Shown here: in pieces, positions 45,000-55,500 of the stretch
Position numbering within the stretch: the stretch's first letter is position 1
Layout: each line of letters opens with the position of its first letter
Origin: Chlorophyllum brunneum
Taxonomy: Eukaryota > Basidiomycota > Agaricomycetes > Agaricales > Agaricaceae
Length of the DNA: 64,000 bases
Assembly: GCA_963576785.1 (NCBI GenBank)
Contig: OY756144.1
Location: 372,001 to 436,000 of the forward strand
Direction: 5' to 3'
Made by a program: the position numbers and the translations under genes
The notes under the pieces: generated by a model
What the model was told of the DNA's origin: nothing
Databases searched by the model: none
What the model saw: only the letters and a program-made list of their open reading frames with translations

Positions 45000-47200
45000 A
45001 CAACCCTATGCGCCACCTTCATTAGCCTCAAGTACTCGAGCACCTATTGTTCAGCCCAGCATGTCACGTGATATGGCAAGGACCTTTCTCCCTCTCAACG
45101 CTGCATGCTTCATTCTTCGATCTACGAAGAGTCGGCTGCGGCACGCTTCACGGACCCAAACAAATAGTGATTAGTCATGCCAGTGAGGGTTATCACTGCC
45201 AGGTCGTAGCATTGTGGCTGGATCATCACTGGCTTTCCACATAAGGTCCCATGTGTAAAATTCAGGATATTTGTGAGAACGCAGCTAAAACTCTTCGTTT
45301 TCAATTTTGATACCACCGCCACTTGCAGTAGTAGTTTCTCCTCGACCGGTGTATTTCGTCGCACCGCGCAGTGTATTCATTCATAAACCCATATTCGTAT
45401 ACGGTAGTCCCAATTAGGTCCTAAACACAAGCGGATACGAACGCTCGACCTTGGACAAGGACTCGCCTAATCGAAAGTCCGGGACAGTAAGCTCTTGAGA
45501 CAATTGGATCGAACTGTTTCGCACGTTTTGGACCATCTATAACCCCGTCGCTGTCAGTAGCGCACTTCTAAATGACTGGATTGATTGTGGACAGTAAGTT
45601 TAGTCTAAAATACTCTATAAAGTAGCATTAGACGAAAGACTCACACCGATGAAGTTATCCATGAATGACAAGTTTTCCATCGGTATCGTCCTGGTTGAGA
45701 GAAGTAGTCCCACGGCCGCGCTCGTCACGACAGAGCAAGTGTATTAATCTTCCAAGCCCTTATAAGCGCCCACCACCATGTACAAGATTCCCAAAAACAT
45801 CTCCCTGAATGCCCTCCCACCTCTCGGACCAACCGGGATGGGAAACTCAAATACCGCGCATCATTTGGCTTGCGTTTATTCCCTACCATCAAGTCTACCA
45901 GTACTTCTACGACGTATGCTGAGATTTGATGCTGGCGACCCTGACTATCGAACCTGAGTCAATGTGTGTCTTTCCAACGTTGTATGAAACGCCATTCTAG
46001 TGAGTTCTGGGTGGAAGACCGTTTAGAGAATGCTCGAGTTAGTGGACTGCGGCCAGTACACAAGTGAAGTAATACATACCCGACACAAGATAGGAAGAAC
46101 TTGATTTTGCCTTTACTGCTTTCCCAGAAACGGTTTGCGGTATACAACTTCTATCTTTTTCCACGTGGAAATAGACGGATAGAAACTTGTCACAGACCGA
46201 ACGGAGTAGTAGGTCTTTGGTTCCTGAATTTGTTCGTCATCTCCCATATCTGTGGCAGGATATCCTCGTCGTTCGTAGTTCAGGGATCCGACTTACGACT
46301 CCCCAGAATACCCCCTTGCGTCATGGTAGTAATATTTAGAGAAGAATATTTTGCATGTATAGGTCTGGAAGACATGGGTAATTTCGAAATAGGTGCAATT
46401 TAGGGAAAGACACACTAACCTCATAAGAATTTGCGACCGAAGGACCAGACATCACTCTTGGTAGTGCACCTTCGTTACCGTCACGACTTTGGTGTCACAT
46501 ATCGTACTTTGGTAGTATGGGCTTGTCCAGCACAACGCGGAATACCGCCAAATTCGGGACCAATGTACGCCTGTCACTCGATACAAGAAATCCGCAAATG
46601 AAGTCATCAACCCGTTGCCGGAGCGTGAAGCAAGTGTCCAACATGCCGTCTTGTAATGTTGGAAACACAGGTAAAAGGACAGAAGAGCTCTGGTGCAACT
46701 TGTCAGTACATCCGTCGGGGAGAGCAAATGATTGCTCACCAGAGGTATTCAAGGTTTGTCGGGTTTGGTTGTAGGCGGCCGCAGGAGCCTTCATGAACCA
46801 TGCATGATGAGGGGGCATTTTGTCCGATTGGCCGTGGAGGAGCACGCCATAGAAATGGATAGTACTGGGACGAGAGGGATGGGTCTAACCAACACCTTCA
46901 GTTGAGTATTTTGTGCATTAAGTAGCAGTGACACTCACTCTTAGCACGGTCATGTCATGCTGCTTTGGAAATGAGCAAAAATCCAGCAGCACACTACCAA
47001 TCCCCTACCCTTTCACGCCAAAATCGAACCCTGGATCTTCACTGTACATGAGATTCTGTTTCAGTGTGAAAGTAAAAAATAGGGACATGTCGTTTGTTTC
47101 GATACGTCGAATATGCGCTCGGAGAAGGATGTAACGATGCGTTGGTATTGGTATTACTTCTTCATCTTTCTTCCCATACCCGTTTCTATTTTAGTGCTCG
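45000..47200 (-). pseudogene. TKL-like protein kinase relic K5
   Basis: Minus strand, same segment order as K3 and K7 (5' region near 47100, intron-donor GTGAGT segment near 46930, 3' segments to about 45120). No intact frame. It lies upstream of F6 in the same orientation. Confidence 0.5.
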
Positions 47201-48179
47201 AAGTCGTGAGTTTGGTGAAAAGGAAAGGAAAGAGCACTGGATGAGGCGCGCATTCCAGACTTGTGGTGGGAGTTTAAAAAAAGCCTTCCTTGGTGTCGTT
47301 GTCTAACCCTGTCCCATCCTGACTAGTGCTGCAGTGCGCCATGTTGTAGGAGGGGTTGGGAGGGATGGTAAGCCCTTCAGTGGGAAAGCTGAAGGAATTG
47401 GAGGTGCAGGTGGAATAAACGGGTGGACTCCACGTCGGTCACCCAGTCAGGCGGTTGGGTGATATCGGGACAGGTATTTGGATATTTTGCAGTCGGTGTG
47501 GTATGTCTGGCGAGGACATTCGGTCACTCGAAAATCCCTTTCTCACGCACATCAGAATTCAAGCCACTGGGAACATGTCTATCCAGATTCAAATACCAGA
47601 ATGCTAATTCACGCATGTACCCAGGAATGTTGTCCAAGAACCTGGTGTTACAGCCACCACGATTCCTACTCGCAAAGATCGTAAATTCAGTATTCAGATC
47701 AAGAGCGATAAAATACCTTCTCCAGTGGGCACCTCACCCAATTTCCAGCAAGACCGATGATAGGAGGTAAAGGGACAGATGAACACAAGTGTAGCGACTC
47801 GGGGTCTATAGATATGCATCGACCTTGTCAAAACCTACGAGATAGGATCAGAAATCTGCGTTTCTTTTCTGGTTTTCTTCTTTCAAGAATTTTCCAATTC
47901 GGCCTTCCATACAGTACATCCTCTTTGGCCTCAGATCATTGACACCTGTTCCACTTGGGCACATCCACAGTCCACGGCCCAGATTTTTGATCCAACCTTG
48001 TAGATTTGACTATGTCGGCGGTAGCATACCGTCAACTTCCGGGTATTTACACCTACATTCATCTACCCCTTATTCTTCTCCATCCTGTCACCTGTCACCC
48101 TCTTGATGCGACCCCGAGATTATATCTGGAACTTGGGCATATTTGTCTTGCCACAGTCAAAGGCCGCGATTCGATGTAG
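47201..48179. repeat. Repeat-derived region with AIM9-unit upstream fragment
   Basis: 47540-47790 (CTTTCTCACGCACATC onwards) matches the region before AIM9-like pseudogene 2 (58430-58735) and, inverted, 62060-62424. No AIM9 body follows. 47800-48179 has nothing recognised. Confidence 0.45.
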
Positions 48180-49080
48180 GTGTGCATGTGCACGGGATTA
48201 GTAGAATGTTGTGGGAGGGAGTACGGCAGGTGAAGATAGAGACGGTGTTGGTAGAGACGATGCTGAGGGCTCACTGAAAGCCCAAGCCGTTGCGATCGAC
48301 AGGATCCTGGGTATTAGGATGGTCCGGCCGTTTGGCAAGCAGGATTATATGACCGTACTGAGAGTGAGTCTCAATGCTACTTGATGCGCAAATTACTTAG
48401 CTGAGGGTGTAGGTTGGATCCTTTCTTGGCATGGTCCTTCACAGTGAACCGGAGAAAATTTGGGTCCCTTGCAATGGATGGTCCATGAAAGCCTCAGCGA
48501 TCCTCTACGACAAAACCCCATGACCCTCCGTTACTTCTGGTGCGCGATCACTAACTGCTTGCTCTCCCGGAGAACGTCCTGACAAGTTGCATTGAAGCTC
48601 CCTGGCCTCTTATCTGGGTTCCAAAACACGCACAATCAGGAGGTTTGTCGTAGGGTCTACGAGGTGGTGTGTTCAAACGAGTGTTAGCACAGTGTGGTAT
48701 ACAACACCCGAGTTATCTGCAAGTGACGAAGATGTACTCCTAACACCTGAAAAGTGGTATCTGGCCATTGGGCTGCATCTCTTATGATGTCAGTACATCT
48801 TTATTTAAACTGTAGCCACTGCTAAGTTGACTGTGTCACTCCAGACCTATATCCCCTTTTCTCAATCTTACTGCCATGATGGGAAGGAATATTGCCAGAA
48901 GTCGTGGGCCATATCCATGGGAATTCTTCGCGCCATTCTGGGCGGTTATCTGGGCCGCGTATGATGTGGTTTTCCGCCCGTGATCAGCCTGGAAGATGAA
49001 TATATCTGCGTCATTCATGATGACCAGGGATAGGCCCGCTGCTCCCATACAGGACGGGGCACATAAATTTCATTTGTGTG
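48180..49080 (+). pseudogene. TKL-like protein kinase relic K6
   Basis: Plus strand; the GAGAGTGAGTCTCAATGC intron-donor segment near 48360 and a SGIWPLGCISYDVS remnant near 48750-48800 place it in the kinase family. Ends in the segment shared with 36300-36400. Broken. Confidence 0.5.
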
Positions 49081-49993
49081 TAGTTTCGTCATTGTGAGTC
49101 ATTCGCCTTGTGAAACAAATACTACATCAGACAATTTGCTACTAGATCTCCGATTCAGGCAATCGCCGTCCAGGATTGGAGCGGCTTGTGTTCGATCATG
49201 AGTAACGATCCATGATCATTTAAAATTGATCATTGTGGTGCTGGTAGCGTGTGCCAGACCACCGCTGACTTTTAATCAACTGGTAAAGATCTGGGATCTA
49301 AGTTAGGCGATCGTTGATTTGTTGACGTCGGTTTGGAACTGTGGGGCCAGTAGACCAACCAATCATAGCTTCGCAACCGCAGCAGCATTGGCCTTTGCGT
49401 CATGACCGCTTCTTGGGGCAGTTGACGTGCAGAACATGTACAGGGAACCATATCACCAAAACCTTCCGGTACTACTTACAGCCACCCTACACTTGCCTAC
49501 TGTCGCAGTCAGGGCCTCACACTTACCGCTTTTCAAGACTCAATGGGTTTGAGGTGCGCCTTCTGTAGTATCACCATCGCCTGATGTCACAATTAATTTG
49601 TGAGTGCCTGTTCGTCCGGTTAAGCCCTGATAATGAACGGATATGGATATAATATATAGACGCGTCGGATACCGCTGGAGTGCGCTTTTGGGGCTTACTG
49701 CTATATGATGAGTCCCGAAGCTCATGGTGAGTCGAGCCGCGCGCTGGTGAAAAACATGGGTAGGGTGTTACTGTATATGTATGTCCAAACACCCGATGAG
49801 ACACGGTGAGCATGTTGACTGGGAAACAGGGAAATGTGGTCAACAAGCAACCTTTAACCAGAGGCAGAAGCAGGACGAATTTATATCATTGGCCAGCGAT
49901 GGTAACTACCAGATTATTTACCCACGATTATAGATATACGATTCTAATGTCCAAGATTGTCCGTAACAAATAGTCAATTGGTCCCTTTCTCCT
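49081..49993. other. No recognised feature
   Basis: Single-copy-looking sequence downstream of G3. Only short open frames without similarity to the families here. Confidence 0.4.
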
Positions 49994-51877
49994 TCAACTT
50001 TGATCCGGCTGTTTCTGCATCACCCTCAACGTCTGCACCGCAAGGTCCAGTGCCTCCAGTGCACTATCGGCAACGGCGAGGCTGGCTCTAGATAGGTCCT
50101 TGGGGGGCCTTACATCTCCGTCTCCGCCTGAGTGAGAATGCAATGGAGAGATTGCAGCGTTGGAAACATAAGAATAGAGGGCTAGGCTAAATTCTCCCGA
50201 AAAGCGTTGAACGCTCTGTAGAACCTTCAGAAGCCTTGCAAGCATCGCCAAAGCTTCCTCTTTCGTTGCGACACGTCTTCCCTGAATAGCTTCATGCCCA
50301 TTCTCTTCTTCTTTCTTCTGCTTGACGGACGCAAAATGGCTGCGGAGAAGGCTGACCTCAGACTGGAGGATGTCCTGAATGGTGGAGAAGTAAGGCATTT
50401 GGATAAGATTTGGACTCTCGCGTTGCATCAGAGCAGCCATGGGATCTAGGGCTTGGCCCTTGGAACCGCATTGGAGATATGCAATCCAAGTGTTGAGGAC
50501 GACCTGAATGGTCTCAAGTTGCTTGATGAGACCAGTGCGAAGTAATCCGACATTCTCCGTGTATCTATCCGCGTTTTTGTGCGAGTGGCTGATGATAGAT
50601 TTGGTTGTCTCCAACTCTGCAAAGACGGCGGGGATCTTGCGCAATTCTTCCCCAAAGACCTGAAACTCGCCTTTCATGGTTGGCTGAGGCCGCCCCTTTC
50701 GTCAATACCAGATTCATCGGTAAGGCGGCCAGATTCTACTCACATCATTATCAAGATCCCTGGTCGAGATGGAGGGGAAGAGTGGTTCGTCGGATATCGC
50801 ACCCTTGATCTGGGATACAGATTCGGTCAGGATATTTGAGAAGTGCAAGAAATATACTCGTACCGCCTCGGTGAAGTACATTAATTGGGACCGTAACTCT
50901 TCGATATCTTCGGTCTGTACTCCTTCTATGATATTTGTGTTTTTCTTGACTTCTTCGGATAATACCCTGAGGTTGTAGGTCAAAGTCTCTAACTGTGGCC
51001 AGTACTGTTCGAAGACACGCATTTTGGTCCAAAGTGACGTCAGATCTGAGGCGAGATCATCCAGCTTGTGAAGTGCCGCCGCAAATTGCTGTTCCAGCTG
51101 GTGGGATTCTGGGGCCCAGATCAGGACCGTTGAAAGGGCGAAGGTAGTTTACTTACTCTCTTTCTTCTTCTCCTTACTCCGGTTGAGCTTGACCACCCCG
51201 AGTCTGATGAACGGGCTAAGAACGAGGCAAACAAATGCAGAGAGTGTCTGGCCACCGGTGGCACCCTCCACGCCGCCGGCCACGGTCTCCCCCATAACTT
51301 GAAAATCCTCAAGTGCGTTCTGCTGGGCTATCTTGCCATTCATCATGTCTGTGACCGCAAGTTGGGATTCTTTGACTGTGGTGGTCTGAATCTATGGGAA
51401 GCTTAGCTTGATGCAGATTCGCGATGTGCTAGATGGGTAGTTACCCTCATGATATTCAGTCTGAAGGCTTGAACTCTGCTCCTGCCTTGAATGGGAAGCG
51501 CTCTCAAGATCTCGAATGTTTCATTTGCAAGTGCAGCCGAAACGGTGGGAGTGTTGTCGTCTCCAATGCCCTGGAGTCCTTGGATGATCAGAGAGAGGTT
51601 GTTACCACCCGCCTCTCCCATTTTCACTATCTCCTTGAGGCCTTCAATCAGGACATCAACTTCTTGTCGAAGTTCGTCTATGGGCTTCCTCATCCCTGGG
51701 ACATCCCTGTTCAAAGCAAATAAGCTATACGTGCAAGCAGGGTAAAGGGATGGCATACTGATATTGCGATGCCATCCATGGACTGCAGGTGTCAATTGCG
51801 GTCTGCATATGGGATTTGAGGTCGGCAGGACCGTCTACGGTGGGAGGGGCAGAGGGGGGAATAGTAGCTACGGACAT
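49994..51877 (-). CDS. Family G protein G3 (6 exons, 538 aa), partner of F5
   Basis: Exons 51877-51759, 51706-51445, 51391-51157, 51108-50864, 50809-50744, 50683-49994; introns 52, 53, 48, 54 and 60 nt, phases 2,0,1,0,0, the same series as G1 and G2. Intron 4 is stop-free and in frame but has good GTACGA..CTGAC..CAG signals and sits where G1 and G2 have theirs. Sequence is far diverged from G1/G2 but has the same plan: N-terminal helical region, then a Gly-rich ETVAGGVEGATGG run leading into the hydrophobic SAFVCLVLSPFIRLGVV (about residues 178-194), a Lys-rich SKEKKKES, helical blocks, and a C-terminal LASRL..-like helix (SALEALDLAVQTLRVM). Function unknown. Confidence 0.82.
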
Positions 51878-52204
51878 TGTAGAAAGAAGTTCAAGTGGAA
51901 TTGAAGTTAGATAGGCCTTCTGAGGGCATTTTTATACGTTGCGCTAGCGCTACTGAGGACGCAGGATGCAGGACGATCTGAACCAGTCCGTCCGTCTAGG
52001 ACAAGAGTTGTGGGTGCAGATCGTGGACAACGCGGTTCGGTTAGGGATAACAAGACATACCTCATTGTGCCATCAATCGACAGCCGATCTTCTCTGTCCA
52101 TCACCGAGCTGTCACGGGCGTCAAAGGTGGGTGTCACGTCCTTGCGTCGTGTCGACGGTGTCGTCCCATCCCGACAAGCTCGTTTCGCCCCATATCCCCT
52201 CCAC
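51878..52204. promoter_or_regulatory. Bidirectional promoter of the G3/F5 pair
   Basis: 327 bp between divergent starts. TATAAAAA on the minus strand at 51936-51929, 52 bp before the G3 ATG, in the context ACGTATAAAAATGC that resembles the boxes of G1 and G2. Confidence 0.68.
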
Positions 52205-53214
52205 ATGCCTGACACTGGACCGGTAGTATGTCGCGTTCTCAAAGTAGGTCTAGCACCACTAGCCGCTTGCTACTGGCTCACGAACCCTTCAGTTACCGCC
52301 AGAGCAACATATACTTTTCCGACTCAAAGATATGCTGGAGGAGATCCTTCGGGAACTGGACAACTTGAACCTTGCTCTGCGCGCATCTCATGAGACGCAG
52401 CCTAAGCCAGAGGCGCTTGAGCTCTTACACGATACTCGGGCTGAAGCAGCAACGCAAGCCATGGGACTCTTCCGCGTTGTTTACTTCGTAAACAACTTTG
52501 CAAGAATATTTGCCAAGTTTCTTGTGGCCGTGTCACCCTCGGCGTCGAGTTCTGCGAAACAAGGCCCTATAAGCATCCCATATCTGCGTGTCAAGACCGG
52601 AATCGTGACTAAAGAATGTGAAAAAGTTCAGAAGGAGATGATCCAGTTTGGACAAGATGCTACCGGTACCGTGGAACGAGCCGCCTCGCTATTGAGAACT
52701 CACAATGGTGATAAAACCTTCCTTCGTATCTTTGACAACGTCTATTGACTCTATGGCGTCAGAGGAAAAGAGCACAGAGACTGCCTTGAGTGAGGAAAAT
52801 GCTCGGAGTGTCAGCGGTCTGCTCCGTGCTGTTAACGAGTGCGCTTCTGGTCTCCAAGACGTCGGTAATTTCTTTCGGGAGATGGAGAAGCATCTGGGTG
52901 GACTTTCTGAGGCCATGGAGGCCACGCCACCTTCAGACGAGGAGCTTGACACGGTTCGATCCCGCTGGACGGACTTTCATACGGCCAGCGGGCAAGTTTT
53001 CGCCGATGTTGCCAACATACGCGGCGAGCTCAGCGACGACCCTCTGATCTTCACCGAAGACGATATTCCTCGCCCAAGGCAGGCAGCGGGAGCCTCCCCT
53101 ACGGAGCCTCGCACAGACCCCCGAGCGATCGAAGACTCGCCATCTGCACCTGCGCCCAAAAGGTCATTTTTCCGTCGCCTTATCTCTTGTTTCACAATCT
53201 GGGGTCTCGAATAG
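52205..53214 (+). CDS. Family F protein F5 (3 exons, 301 aa), partner of G3
   Basis: Exons 52205-52243 (MPDTGPVVCRVLK), 52293-52707, 52763-53214. Introns of 49 nt (GTAGGT..CAG) and 55 nt (GTGATA..CAG), phases 0 and 1. Exon 1 is 39 nt as in F1-F4 and exon 2 is 415 nt as in F3. Blocks: LPPEQHILFRLKD, VNECASGLQDVGNFFREME, DTVRSRWTDFHTASG, a Pro-rich linker and the basic/Cys tail RSFFRRLISCFTIWGLE. Divergent yet fully intact, which argues for function. No catalytic motif seen. Confidence 0.83.
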
Positions 53215-53979
53215 ATTAGTGACATCCTCTTTGGAACTTGCATATGACCCATCTGTCCACAGCTTTTGACGATGCCCATAGTATCATCACGTCTTGAACT
53301 ACTGTTCTCGACCTGAAGCGGTCGTAAATCTTTTGAACGTAGCTCACACATTGCGTAACTTGATTGAGAACCACGATTGTATCTTGTGGAAACATGGATC
53401 TGTTCATGTGAGGCTTGCAACCGAGTCACAGCTCTGCTATTTTTGTGTGGTCTTTTGTCTTCGTCTCCAGGTGCTTCGATGTTTCGGAACCCAGTTCAAG
53501 GGACAATGGAAAAATAAGCAGCTTCTCTGGGTCCTGACTTCACTTGGTGGTGAGGATCGCAGATGGCATTGCCGTAGGGCGAAGATTCATTGTACTTCTT
53601 CCAAACCACTACGCAGGCGGTACAATCGCGATCTATGGACAGCCTTTGTCCCGTGTATGGTTGGGTTGCAAAATTAGATTAGTGATGAATGATGTACGAT
53701 ATACATCACGCGTGATAACAAAAATGTGTGCGCCCACATGTTTCAAGGAAAGTAATTCCATATGATCCGAACTTGAAGCAAATGCGAAAAAGGCTACGAG
53801 CGGGGAAGAGTAAACGACATAGTTAGGGTATTAGCCCCGAAGATTCGTGTTGGGGGTGTTGTCTATGTGCCCCGGCGGGTCTCGTGAACACAGGTGACAT
53901 AAACCGTTATAACACCAATGACAGAATATTACAAGGTACAGCGGTAACGATACTCTCGAGTCTGCGGCAGTAACTGACC
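53215..53979. other. No recognised feature
   Basis: Downstream of F5. Short open frames only, with no similarity to neighbouring families. Confidence 0.4.
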
Positions 53980-55130
53980 ATAGTGGCTCTCAGGACGTAT
54001 GCTTGTATTATGATCTATGAAGGCATCCACGGACGCATTTGCCGGGGTGTGGGCATTATTCAGTTCGTTGCTCTGTTCTGGCTTTGTTCTGGGTCAGGCC
54101 CTAATCATTCACGTACACCAGTGTCATGGTTTTTTTGATTATTAGGCGGCGTCATGCAGGCACTGCTTAGTCCGTGCCGTCAAGGGTACTTGATCCTCAT
54201 GCGTTAATCCCACGAGCCTTTCTGCACCCCACAAATGGGTTTTATTATTCCCTGTGTCCCCCGACACTTCGGAGTGACGGGTCACCGTTTTGTTCCACCC
54301 TCTTCTACCTCAGGTCGTACCCGATTCGATCGTTTCGGACTATGTAGGGGACATTGAGCTCGAAAAAGGTGCATGCCCGTTGGCCTTTGCTGGTTATGGC
54401 TCGCTTTTCGTGCGGGTGCGTCGTTAGGAGGGGTCGTTAATGTCCTCCAACTAAAGGATATTCAAAGAGACATGGATACCCCGATACCGATCGGTGACCC
54501 GAGAATCCTCGCAGGGATATTCACATAACATAACAACGCAGGAGAACCGCTGCTGCGAAGGGCCTCCGGCTCACACCTGGAATCCGAGCCTTGGGTCGGC
54601 AAAATTGGTGTAGAACGTGATGGGGTGATTTAATATGGATGTGCGGTGGGTGCTGGAAAGGATGCTTTCGGTGAGCATCCAGTATAGCAACACCGCCGTG
54701 CTCACTTAGACCTGCTGCCCGCCTTGCCCATCGTCTGCCTATGCCATCTGTCAACAAGTTTGGATAGCTATTGTACGAGCCGCTACCAAGCTTCAGGAAT
54801 TGGTCGGACATTGGTTTCGTGTTTGAAAGTCCCATATCCCGAGGTACTTTATCACCCTAAGCCTGCTGGTAGCGGGAGACTTATCATGACTATACGCCAG
54901 CTATTTAATCAAAATCAAAGTGGCAGGCGGTTGGTCCAGTATCTCGAAGCATGCTAAGCCCCCCTCCTCCAATGGGTGAGAAGTGAAAGGGGGGAAGAAA
55001 ATCAGTGTTCTATTCAATTACACGAAGCACGTAGTAGGCGAGGGAGAGTCTCCGGTGAGTATGGCATTCCCCGTCCACTGAAAACGTGGACTAACAACTT
55101 GATTCAACAGGCAGGCTCCGGGTAGAGGGG
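53980..55130. repeat. Diverged U block after F5 and adjoining repeat
   Basis: 54030-54480 is a weak match to the U block of other F genes; 54500-54960 matches 19920-20420 and 40370-40880 more closely. Non-coding. Confidence 0.45.
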
Positions 55131-55500
55131 AAAACACTATGGTGTCGCACAACGTGAGTTCACAATAGTCAGTACATGTACACAACGACTTGCATAATCT
55201 ATATCTGCTGCCATCAGCAATGGTAGTGTCACGACCATAGTCATTTCGGTCTCGAGAAAGCGGTCCGAATGAGGGACACAATGGACCTTCCTCCCCCCAT
55301 GAAGGACCCCCAGCAAGAACCCCATCGTTTACAGACGGTACTCCTGCAACCGGCGATGAATGTTCTACGAACTCTCAACCGACCCTTTTGGTGTGCTCTT
55401 CGGAGAATCCTGTTCCATTTGTCATTCGATCATTCCCTCGGTTTCTTTTCAACGCCTCGTTCATAGCTTTCGGAGGGCTCCTATCGTATCTCAAATAATG
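55131..55500. repeat. Short dispersed repeat
   Basis: Near-copy of 28320-28640. Also related to 34840-35070 and 21000-21200. Confidence 0.55.
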
